NCBI GenBank assembly: GCA_044220535.1
Contig: JBGAQU010000041.1
Span: 1-21,452 of the forward strand
DNA length: 21,452 nt
Source of the DNA: JBDHTS01 sp044220535
GTDB taxonomy: Bacteria; Pseudomonadota; Alphaproteobacteria; Micavibrionales; Micavibrionaceae
Direction: 5' to 3'
Each line of letters opens with the position of its first letter. The stretch's first letter is position 1. Positions 15,539-21,452 of the stretch are shown in pieces. Both the position numbers and the translations under genes were made by a program. Under the pieces are notes generated by a model. The model did no database searches, was not told the DNA's origin, and worked only from the letters and a program-made list of their open reading frames with translations.

Positions 15539-18037
15539 TTATGCATCCGAATAATCGCCCACCAGAACCTCGCGCTTGCCGGTCGGGCTGGCTTTCGTGA
15601 TCACGCCCTGGCGTTCCATTTCTTCAATGATGCGGGCGGCGCGGTTGTAGCCGATCTGAAGGTGGCGCTGAATGAAGCTGGTGGAGGCTTTACGTTCGCG
15701 GGCGACGATGGCGACGGCCTGGTCGTAGAATTCATCGACGTCGGAGCCGCTTGATTCACCACCGCCGAACAGTGCACCCATGACTTCGGAGTCGCCGTAA
15801 TCGCCGCCTTCGGTGATATCGTCAAGATAGGCGGGTTCGCCCTGGGTTTTGAGGAAAGCAACGACCTGTTCGACATCTTCGTCCGACACAAAGGGTCCAT
15901 GAACGCGCTTGATCTGGCCGCCGGGAGCCATATAGAGCATGTCGCCCATGCCGAGCAGTTGTTCCGCACCGCCTTCGCCGAGGATGGTGCGGCTGTCGAT
16001 TTTGGAAGTGACCTGGAAGGAGATCCGGGTCGGGAAGTTGGCCTTGATGACGCCGGTGATGACATCTACAGAAGGACGCTGTGTTGCCATGATCAGATGG
16101 ATGCCCGCAGCGCGCGCCATCTGCGCCAGGCGCTGGATGGCGTTTTCAACGTCTTTGCCCGCCACCAGCATCAAATCGGCGAATTCATCGACGATGACGA
16201 CGATATAGGGCAGTTCGTTCATATCCATCGGCTGTTCTTCATAAACCGGCTTGCCTGTTTCAGGATCGAAGCCAGTCTGGACCTTGCGCATCAGCGTCTC
16301 GCCCTTTTTACGGGCTTCGGCGAGGCGGGCATTGTAGCCGTCGATATTGCGGACACCGAGGCGCGACATGGAGCGATAGCGGTTTTCCATTTCAGCCACG
16401 GCCCATTTCAGGGAGACAACGGCCTTGCCGGGTTCGGTGACGACGGGGGACAGAAGATGCGGGATATCTTGATAAACCGAGAGCTCGAGCATTTTTGGGT
16501 CGATCATGATAAAGCGGCATTTTTCCGGCGGCAGGCGGTAGAGCAGGGACAGGATCATGGTGTTGACGGCAACCGACTTGCCCGAACCCGTGGTGCCCGC
16601 GACCAGAAGATGCGGCATTTTGGCGAGGTCGGCGATGACGGGCGCGCCGCCGATATCCTTGCCCAGAATCAGGGGCAGGGCGGCCTTTGAATTCTGAATA
16701 GTATCGGTCTCCAGCAGTTCGCGCATATAAACGGTCTGTCGCTTTTTGTTCGGCAGTTCGATGCCGATGACGTTGCGGCCCGGCACTACAGCAGAACGGA
16801 CTGACACAGCCGCCATGGAGCGCGCAATATCGTCGGACAGCGAAATCACGCGGGATGTTTTGGTGCCTGGCGACGGTTCCAGTTCGTACAACGTGACGAC
16901 CGGGCCGGGATGGATGCTCATGATATCGCCGGTGACGTTGAAATCATTTAAAACCTGCTGCAGCATGCGGGCGTTTTTCTGCAGGGCCGCTTCGTCGGGT
17001 TTGATCTCCGTGACGGTCTCCGGCACTTCCTGCAGCAAATCGAGCGGCGGAAATTCCCATTCCTCATCGCTTTCGGATGTCAGGGCCAGTCGGGTTTGGC
17101 GCGTCTTGCCGTCCGCCGGTTTTTTCTGTTTCGCCTTGCCGGGGTTGACGACGCGAATAATGGAATCGGCAATCGGGGTTTTCAGGAAGCCCGGCATGGA
17201 TGACGCAGTTTCATCTTCCTCCTCGTCTTCTTCATCATCCCCATCACCTTCGTCTTCGGAGTCTTCGTCTTCATCAGCTTCCAACTCAGGTTCTTCTGCG
17301 GCTTTACGGACGCGCGGGGCGCGGGCGGGGCGGATATAATCGGCATCGCCGTAATGGCGCACCCAGGCATAGGCGATCAGCGCCTGGTTCCAGGACCAGT
17401 TGCCGATATCGGACAGCATATTGCCCGCGAAGGCAAAAGCCTGCCCCAGTTCTTCTCGGGTGACGGCGCAGGCGCCGAGCAGAGCGAGAACCGCAACAAT
17501 ACCGCATAAAACCGCAGCGTAGCTGTTGGCCCAGGCGCCTGCAAAACCGAAGGGCAGTGCGGCCGTGTTCAGCAGCCAGGTGCCGCCGCTGCCGCCCGCC
17601 CAGGGATAGACCATCCATTCACCGGCAGGGATTCGCGCCAGACATGCGGAGGCCGTAAGGCAGGCGATGATCAGGCACGCCGTGCGCAGCCATGCGGGCT
17701 GCAGCAATTGCCTGCGGAAAATACGCACCGACCAGACAGCGAAAACAATGGCAAAGACCAGTCCGCCAAGGCCCAAAGTCTGCAGCAAAGCGTCGGAGGC
17801 ATAAGCACCTGGCCGCCCCATCCAGTTGCCGATATGCGTGGCCGTGGTCGCCATGTTGAAAGACGGATCGCCATGGTGATAGGTCAGCAGGGCAAGGAAC
17901 AGGAAGCAGCCAGCGCCCATCAAAGTCAGCGCGGCCAGGTCGATGACGCGGCGGGCGATGAAAATCTTCACCCCTTCCGGCACCATGCCGTTTCGGTCGC
18001 TTTTCTTTTTGCGGACGACTTTGGAATACTGGCCCAT
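15539..18037 (-). CDS. ftsK: DNA translocase FtsK
   Basis: An 832-residue septal DNA pump that hands sister chromosomes to XerCD recombinase at division. Order: N-terminal membrane domain with helices near 31-53, 86-105, 118-134 and 172-191; a short linker with a striking acidic run (about 246-277, over two-thirds Asp/Glu); FtsK alpha domain (about 345-440); RecA-like motor with Walker A GTTGSGKS (481-488) and Walker B VVIVDE (613-618); and a C-terminal gamma winged helix (about 770-830, RKASTSFIQRHLQIGYNRAA) that reads polar DNA sequences. The linker is far shorter than in E. coli, which suits an alphaproteobacterial or SpoIIIE-like size. The ribosome binding site before the ATG is weak. A good sigma-70 promoter lies at 18083-18111 and a CtrA-like box just upstream, consistent with cell-cycle control. 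All motor motifs are intact. Confidence 0.97.
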   Translation of the reverse strand: MGQYSKVVRKKKSDRNGMVPEGVKIFIARRVIDLAALTLMGAGCFLFLALLTYHHGDPSFNMATTATHIGNWMGRPGAYASDALLQTLGLGGLVFAIVFAVWSVRIFRRQLLQPAWLRTACLIIACLTASACLARIPAGEWMVYPWAGGSGGTWLLNTAALPFGFAGAWANSYAAVLCGIVAVLALLGACAVTREELGQAFAFAGNMLSDIGNWSWNQALIAYAWVRHYGDADYIRPARAPRVRKAAEEPELEADEDEDSEDEGDGDDEEDEEEDETASSMPGFLKTPIADSIIRVVNPGKAKQKKPADGKTRQTRLALTSESDEEWEFPPLDLLQEVPETVTEIKPDEAALQKNARMLQQVLNDFNVTGDIMSIHPGPVVTLYELEPSPGTKTSRVISLSDDIARSMAAVSVRSAVVPGRNVIGIELPNKKRQTVYMRELLETDTIQNSKAALPLILGKDIGGAPVIADLAKMPHLLVAGTTGSGKSVAVNTMILSLLYRLPPEKCRFIMIDPKMLELSVYQDIPHLLSPVVTEPGKAVVSLKWAVAEMENRYRSMSRLGVRNIDGYNARLAEARKKGETLMRKVQTGFDPETGKPVYEEQPMDMNELPYIVVIVDEFADLMLVAGKDVENAIQRLAQMARAAGIHLIMATQRPSVDVITGVIKANFPTRISFQVTSKIDSRTILGEGGAEQLLGMGDMLYMAPGGQIKRVHGPFVSDEDVEQVVAFLKTQGEPAYLDDITEGGDYGDSEVMGALFGGGESSGSDVDEFYDQAVAIVARERKASTSFIQRHLQIGYNRAARIIEEMERQGVITKASPTGKREVLVGDYSDA

Positions 18038-18082
18038 GGAGATTTTGCCTGCGCGGTGAAAACAAAGGAAACGCCGGGCTTT

Positions 18083-18111
18083 ATTGTAAAGGTCCGGGCA
18101 GGTTCTGACAA
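18083..18111 (-). promoter_or_regulatory. Sigma-70 promoter of ftsK
   Basis: Minus strand TTGTCA (18111-18106), exactly 17 bases, TACAAT (18088-18083): five of six matches in each hexamer. It predicts a start near 18076 and a leader of about 38 bases to the ftsK ATG at 18037. Confidence 0.65.
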
Positions 18112-18121
18112 GCGAACAGCA

Positions 18122-18136
18122 TTAACGAGTTGTTAA
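18122..18136. promoter_or_regulatory. CtrA-like binding site between ftsK and the divergent 118-residue gene
   Basis: TTAA (18122-18125), seven bases, TTAA (18133-18136) matches the CtrA core TTAA-N7-TTAA. It also forms an imperfect palindrome (TTAAC and GTTAA arms). It lies about 46-60 bases upstream of the predicted ftsK start and about 100 bases before the divergent gene. Confidence 0.5.
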
Positions 18137-18233
18137 GGTTTGGGGCGCTACCGTTCATGGGTAGGGCGAATCACTTACTGCGTACCGAATGGTCCTGTTT
18201 TCCCATTTAAAAACGGATAGGAAAGGAAACGCG

Positions 18234-18590
18234 ATGGCTCCCGGCATGGCCCCCAGAACGGCTGACAGCATGCACCCTGATACGGAATTCACCATTTACA
18301 CATTTCAGGCCGGGCAGCACCCGGATTGCGCCTGCCAGTGGCATCGCCATGAATCAACGACCGATATGGGGCAGGCGCTGGGCGTGGCGCAGACTTTATA
18401 CGATACGGGGAAATACAGCCGGATAGAGGTGCGCCGCCGTCATTTCGACGACCGCGCCTGCCGCATGACCGATACGGTGCTGAAAAATTACCAGGATAAA
18501 GGGCTGGTGGGTTTTAACACCATGACCATCCTGATGTTTGCGTTTTTGTGCGGCATTACGGCGTTTGCCGTGATCGGCTGGCTGGTCTGA
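18234..18590 (+). CDS. 118-residue tail-anchored protein of unknown function
   Basis: It starts MAPGMAPRTADSMHP. A soluble His/Arg-rich part contains FTIYTFQAGQHPDCACQW (about residues 18-35), then a helix (STTDMGQALGVAQTLYDTGKY) and a basic strand (SRIEVRRRHFDDRACRM). One C-terminal membrane helix (about 97-117, MTILMFAFLCGITAFAVIGW) ends the protein, so it looks tail-anchored with the body in the cytoplasm. The 'ALGVAQTLYDTGKYSRIEV' stretch has the look of small alphaproteobacterial proteins of unknown function, but I cannot name one. The ATG at 18234 was chosen over an in-frame ATG 15 codons upstream because GAAAGGAAA lies just before it. It is divergent from ftsK with the CtrA-like box between them. 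It converges with the 58-residue gene, two bases between stops. Confidence 0.75.
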   Translation: MAPGMAPRTADSMHPDTEFTIYTFQAGQHPDCACQWHRHESTTDMGQALGVAQTLYDTGKYSRIEVRRRHFDDRACRMTDTVLKNYQDKGLVGFNTMTILMFAFLCGITAFAVIGWLV

Positions 18591-18592
18591 AT

Positions 18593-18769
18593 TTACTGGT
18601 CGGGCAGAACGCCGGTCGGGTCCTGTTCCAGCAGGGCCGCCACCTGTTCGAAGACATCGGCGTTTTCCGTCATCTGGTCCCTTAAAGGTTCGTTCTGGCT
18701 GCCCAGCGTTCGGAAAAAGGACGCGGCGTCGCGCAGCAAACGGGCACCTAGGTCGGCATGGGTGGGCAT
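18593..18769 (-). CDS. 58-residue conserved-looking helical protein of unknown function
   Basis: A small soluble protein, MPTHADLGARLLRDAASFFR then TLGSQNEPLRDQMTENADVF, ending LLEQDPTGVLPDQ. The pattern of hydrophobic positions predicts two or three amphipathic helices. It resembles small hypothetical proteins seen in alphaproteobacteria (a 'LLRDAA-x-FFR ... QM-x-ENA ... DPTG' pattern), with no function known to me. The frame stays open up to 18883, but the ATG at 18769 is chosen. An AGGA lies 7 bases before it, and the upstream region is better explained by the small gene at 18774-18893 in another frame. That gene ends four bases earlier and its last codons carry this ribosome binding site, so the two are probably translationally coupled. 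Confidence 0.7.
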   Translation of the reverse strand: MPTHADLGARLLRDAASFFRTLGSQNEPLRDQMTENADVFEQVAALLEQDPTGVLPDQ

Positions 18770-18773
18770 TGAT

Positions 18774-18893
18774 TTATCCTGGCTGTCCGGGCTTTGGAGG
18801 TGATGGCGGACACGGGCATGGAGATGGTTTTGGGCATGGCTCAGGAGGAAATTCTGTGATGGGCCAGTAACCAAATTGTTCACTCAATTTCAT
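18774..18893 (-). CDS. 39-residue proline/cysteine-rich small protein
   Basis: A small gene easily missed because of its length. It starts MKLSEQFGYWPITEFPPEPC and ends in a Pro/Cys/Lys/Ser tail (PKPSPCPCPPSPPKPGQPG). Twelve of the last 19 residues are Pro or Cys, with three cysteines in total (one in each of the E-P-C, S-P-C and C-P-C contexts). It has no signal peptide or membrane helix. Evidence for expression: AGGGG 6 bases before the ATG, a TTGACA-N18-TTTAAA promoter 26 bases upstream of the start, and tight coupling to the 58-residue gene. The Cys-Pro clusters could bind metal, or the peptide could act as a leader controlling the next gene, since proline runs can stall ribosomes. Both are speculation. 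Alternatively the frame is fortuitous. Confidence 0.55.
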   Translation of the reverse strand: MKLSEQFGYWPITEFPPEPCPKPSPCPCPPSPPKPGQPG

Positions 18894-18925
18894 AAGATAC
18901 CCCTGTTATTTATTCGTATATAAGC

Positions 18926-18955
18926 TTTAAACTACAAAACTGACTTTATTGTCAA
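18926..18955 (-). promoter_or_regulatory. Promoter for the small-protein pair
   Basis: Minus strand TTGACA (18955-18950), perfect -35, 18-base spacer, TTTAAA (18931-18926). It lies directly after the pheA stop (18966) in AT-rich DNA and points to the 39-residue gene at 18893. Confidence 0.5.
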
Positions 18956-18965
18956 TTTTTGCCTT

Positions 18966-19805
18966 CTAGACTTCTTTATTCCGAAAGGCATGGGCTGGAT
19001 ATGTACCCAATAGCCGCACTTCACGGCCGAAAAACGCGAGTTCTTCCAGCGCCAGCCTCAGGCCCGGGCTTTCTGGATGGCCTTCGACGTCGCAGAAGAA
19101 TTGCGCAGCCTGAAAATGTTCATCCACGTAAGATTCCAGCTTTGTCATGTTGATGCCGTTGGTAGCAAAACCGCCCATGGCCTTGAACAATGCTGCGGGA
19201 ATGTTGCGGACGCGGAAGACGAAGCTGGTGATCAGTTTGGCTGCAGGATCGTAGGGCGGAATTTTATGGTCGCGCGATAAAACGATAAAGCGGGTGGTGT
19301 TATGATCCGCATCCTGGATATCGTTGATCAGGATATCGAGGCCGTAAATTTGTGCAGCCAATTCAGAGGCGATGGCGGCATGGGTTTTATCGCCGCGTTC
19401 TGCAACATCGGAAGCCGCGCCCGCCGTATCGGCATGGACATGGGCCTTCAGCTTCAGTTTTTTGATCATGGCGCGGCATTGGGGAATGGCGTGGATATGG
19501 CTGTGCACATCCTTTAAATCTTCGATCTTCGCCCCTTTCGGGGCCATCAGCGCGTGGCGGATGGGCAGGAAATGTTCCGCAACGATATACAGGCCGCCGC
19601 GCGGCAGGAGATGATGTACGTCGGCGACGCGGCCCGCCAGGGTATTGTCCACCGGGATCATGGCGAGGTCGGCCGTGCCGTCCTGCACCGCGCGGAACGC
19701 ATCCTCAAACGCGTCGCAGGGCAGGGTGCCCATGCCGGGGAAGGCCTGCCTGCAGGCAATATCGGAATAGGCGCCGTGGAAGCCCTGGAAGGCGATTTTA
19801 GGCAT
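18966..19805 (-). CDS. pheA: Prephenate dehydratase with ACT regulatory domain
   Basis: A 279-residue stand-alone prephenate dehydratase (no chorismate mutase). It converts prephenate to phenylpyruvate in phenylalanine synthesis, in the cytoplasm. The catalytic domain begins at MPKIAFQGFHGAYSD and spans to about 178. It includes MIPVDNTLAGRV (49-60, the usual 'PVENS' region with Asp for Glu and Thr for Ser) and the catalytic NTTRF motif (169-173, Thr-Arg-Phe). The ACT domain (about 192-270) follows with SFVFRVRNIPAALFKAMGGF and TKLESY. The classic Phe-binding ESRP motif reads ESYV (224-227), a form I associate with alphaproteobacterial PheA, so feedback sensitivity may differ. The C-terminal REVRLLGTYPAHAF is typical. 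The ribosome binding site is weak. A possible TTCAAA-N17-TATATA promoter lies upstream between it and the divergent cytochrome gene. Confidence 0.95.
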   Translation of the reverse strand: MPKIAFQGFHGAYSDIACRQAFPGMGTLPCDAFEDAFRAVQDGTADLAMIPVDNTLAGRVADVHHLLPRGGLYIVAEHFLPIRHALMAPKGAKIEDLKDVHSHIHAIPQCRAMIKKLKLKAHVHADTAGAASDVAERGDKTHAAIASELAAQIYGLDILINDIQDADHNTTRFIVLSRDHKIPPYDPAAKLITSFVFRVRNIPAALFKAMGGFATNGINMTKLESYVDEHFQAAQFFCDVEGHPESPGLRLALEELAFFGREVRLLGTYPAHAFRNKEV

Positions 19806-20023
19806 GGTCTGTATTCACTCAAAGCATTACAGGATTTATAAATATGCCGAAGCAGGCTTTTATATATCAGATTGTTCGGCGGGTTTGAATGGATTTTTTG
19901 CATAATGATGACATCTTAAATTTACCTTTGGATTCAATGCCGGACTGATTGACTGAGGACCGTCTATATGCGATTGAAATGAAGCGTCTAAAACAGATTC
20001 CATGAGTTGACGGATATCCTTTC

Positions 20024-20842
20024 ATGAATGACCTGAATTTCAACAAGATTTTTGCAGCTTTGCTGGTCGCGGGCATCACCGCCAGCCTGTCCGGTTTTGT
20101 GGCATCGAAGGTGTTCCATCATGAAAAGCTGGAGAAAAACGCCTATCAGATCGAAGGCGTCGTCAGCACCGGAGGCGGCGCGCCCGCTGCCGCGGCCCAG
20201 CCTGAGCCGATCCTTGACCTGATCGCCTCCGCCGACGTGGCGCAGGGGCAGAAAATCGCCAAGGTGTGCGCCAGCTGTCACAGCTTCGACAAGGGCGGCC
20301 CGAACGGTATGGGGCCTGACCTATTCGGCGTGGTCGGGCGCGCGAAAGGCAGTCATGAAGGATTTGCCTATTCCGACGGCATGAAGAAAAAGGGCGGCAA
20401 CTGGGACTATGAGGACCTGAACCACTTCCTGTGGAAGCCGAAATCCTATGTCGAAGGCACGAAGATGACCTTCGCGGGCCTGAAAAAGCCGGAAGAGCGG
20501 GCGGCCGTGATCGCATGGCTGCGCACCCTGTCCGACAGCCCGAAAGCCGCACCGTCTGCGGCGGATATCGCGGCGGAGAAAGCCGCGCTGGCGCCAGCTG
20601 ACGCAGAGAAAAAACCTTTAGACGGTAAAGATGCAACATCCGCCGTACCGGAAGGCCATGCCGGAACCGGCGCGCCGCAAAGCAGCGATAGCGTCAAACA
20701 GGGCACCAAGGCGGAGGAGGGCACACCCCGCACGCCAAGCGAAAGCGCGGATGATAAAGCCAAGGCCGATAAATCAGCCACAGCGCCAAAAGACGTCAAG
20801 ATCGTTCCGGCTGACAAGCATACGAAAGAAGAGAGCAAATAG
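20024..20842 (+). CDS. Membrane-anchored class I cytochrome c (CycM/c552-like) with a charged C-terminal tail
   Basis: 272 residues. An uncleaved N-terminal membrane anchor (about 9-28, FAALLVAGITASLSGFVASK) is followed by a short periplasmic linker and one class I heme domain (about 70-172). The heme site is CASCH (82-86) and the likely axial methionine is in GTKMTFAGL (Met148). The fold signature GPDLFGVVGR and the ending AVIAWLRTLSD are typical of CycM/c552, which passes electrons from the bc1 complex to terminal oxidases. The unusual part is the last about 100 residues, a low-complexity Ala/Lys/Glu/Asp/Pro/Ser tail with no fold, absent from standard CycM. The ATG at 20024 places the anchor correctly, but the ribosome binding site is weak. 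A strong hairpin follows the stop. Confidence 0.92.
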   Translation: MNDLNFNKIFAALLVAGITASLSGFVASKVFHHEKLEKNAYQIEGVVSTGGGAPAAAAQPEPILDLIASADVAQGQKIAKVCASCHSFDKGGPNGMGPDLFGVVGRAKGSHEGFAYSDGMKKKGGNWDYEDLNHFLWKPKSYVEGTKMTFAGLKKPEERAAVIAWLRTLSDSPKAAPSAADIAAEKAALAPADAEKKPLDGKDATSAVPEGHAGTGAPQSSDSVKQGTKAEEGTPRTPSESADDKAKADKSATAPKDVKIVPADKHTKEESK

Positions 20843-20850
20843 CTTTCTTT

Positions 20851-20876
20851 ACCGGGCGTTATTGATAACGCCCGGT
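20851..20876. terminator. Strong hairpin between the convergent cytochrome c and lptA-like genes
   Basis: A perfect 12-bp inverted repeat, ACCGGGCGTTAT (20851-20862) and ATAACGCCCGGT (20865-20876), flanks two bases. It begins 8 bases after the cytochrome stop and ends 4 bases before the other gene's stop. No long T run follows on either strand (TTCTCT on plus, AAAGAAAG on minus), so it may be an imperfect bidirectional terminator or an RNA-protecting hairpin. Confidence 0.65.
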
Positions 20877-20880
20877 TCTC

Positions 20881-21452
20881 TCAGTGCACAGGCATGTGCA
20901 ATTGCATCTTTTTCTTTTGCGGTTCTGCAGGTACAGGCGCCGGCGCTGTTCCATCCTGACTGCCTGGATAAAATACGCCCCGTACGCGCCCGCCGCCTTC
21001 TGTGCTTCCCCCATGCATACGGCTGACATTGGTGGTCAGGTTCACATCGGCGCTGTCACCTTCAAGAATATTAGGTCCACGCTTGATCACAACATGGCCG
21101 GTAATGGTTGCCACAGTGGTGGCGGCATCATACGTACCCTGGTCGCCCTGAAGCGTTTCCGTTGGTGTTGTAATGGTAACACCGCCCGTTGCCTCCAGCT
21201 TTGAAAGTTTGCGTGTATGTGCCGCAGGATCGTCCACAAATACGGCGGATAATGTCTGGGCGTCGATGGTGTCTTCGCCTTTAACCGCGCGGGCCTGGCC
21301 GACCGCATTCAGCCGCCCCTGGGTTACCCAGTATTCAAAACGGTCGCGTGCCGTCACAGATTGACCGGGGGAGGAGAGTTTCAGCGCCTGACCGGTCATG
21401 GTGGCGAGGCCCTTATCCACCTCATACACCGCCTTGTCGCCTTCGGCTGTGC
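20881..21452 (-). CDS. lptA: LptA/OstA-like lipopolysaccharide transport protein, C-terminal part (5' end outside the window)
   Basis: The frame is open to the right edge, so about 190 C-terminal residues are visible. The sequence shows beta-jellyroll OstA-type repeats: GLATMTGQALKLSSPGQSVT, then GRLNAVGQARAVKGEDTIDA, then LSKLEATGGVTITTPTETLQ, then GDQGTYDAATTVATITGHVV and the IKRGPNILEGDSADVNL strand. In this family these form the periplasmic bridge that carries LPS from the inner-membrane Lpt complex to LptD. The C-terminus leaves the fold with a Pro/Ala-rich, Lys-containing tail (PAPVPAEPQKKKMQLHMPVH). The first in-frame GTG in the window (21429) is internal, not the start. In most proteobacteria this gene sits with lptC and lptB, which would lie to either side; downstream here is the convergent cytochrome gene instead, so lptB is not adjacent. 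Confidence 0.85.
   Translation of the reverse strand, partial: TAEGDKAVYEVDKGLATMTGQALKLSSPGQSVTARDRFEYWVTQGRLNAVGQARAVKGEDTIDAQTLSAVFVDDPAAHTRKLSKLEATGGVTITTPTETLQGDQGTYDAATTVATITGHVVIKRGPNILEGDSADVNLTTNVSRMHGGSTEGGGRVRGVFYPGSQDGTAPAPVPAEPQKKKMQLHMPVH

Noticed and set aside
15899..17339. Long plus-strand open frames opposite ftsK, including a serine-run protein
   Set aside because: They are antisense images of ftsK. The serine run is simply the complement of the acidic Asp/Glu linker.
18770..18883. A 38-residue N-terminal extension of the 58-residue protein
   Set aside because: No ribosome binding site precedes that ATG, and the stretch is better explained as another frame of the Pro/Cys-rich small gene.
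20851..20876. The perfect inverted repeat as a transposon end or attachment site
   Set aside because: It sits exactly between two convergent stops, with no partner copy, target duplication or transposase, so a terminator-like hairpin fits better.

Overview
The window looks like chromosomal DNA of an alphaproteobacterium. Four things point there: an EcfG-type general-stress promoter (GGAAC-N17-CGTT) in front of a TerD-family gene, a CtrA-like box (TTAA-N7-TTAA) beside ftsK, a PheA whose regulatory motif reads ESYV instead of ESRP, and a membrane-anchored CycM-like cytochrome c. I cannot name the species. No tRNA, rRNA, CRISPR array or transposase is visible.

Layout. 1-1035: on the minus strand, the 5' end of an unidentified gene, a terminator, then a TerD-family stress gene under a textbook EcfG promoter. 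1168-2844: ettA, an ABC-F translation factor, divergent from terD. 2851-4948 (minus): an inverse-autotransporter gene (intimin/invasin-type barrel followed by a beta-helix passenger) broken by a one-base frameshift. 5002-5361 (minus): a short start-less coding-like remnant and a 50-residue KGG-type stress protein with its own EcfG-like promoter and terminator.

5632-15051 (plus): the most distinctive block. Three consecutive paralogues of the DotA/TraY family, the large polytopic membrane protein of type IVB secretion and IncI conjugation systems, are packed 5 and 14 bp apart. A 408-residue six-helix membrane protein of unknown function follows. No other Dot/Icm gene lies in the window. The third paralogue is interrupted by an exact 7-bp tandem duplication; removing one copy restores an 873-residue protein.

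15048-21452: mostly housekeeping. ftsK and a small membrane protein form a minus-strand unit. A 118-residue tail-anchored protein diverges from ftsK, with a CtrA-like box between them. A minus-strand pair follows: a previously easy-to-miss 39-residue Pro/Cys-rich peptide coupled to a 58-residue protein. Then come pheA (prephenate dehydratase), a CycM-like cytochrome c with a long charged tail, a strong hairpin, and the 3' end of an lptA-like gene.

The parts that best fit an undescribed system are the tandem DotA-like cassette and its 408-residue partner. Function is inferred only from family resemblance. Two of the largest envelope genes in the window carry frameshifts, so either surface functions are decaying here or the assembly has local errors.
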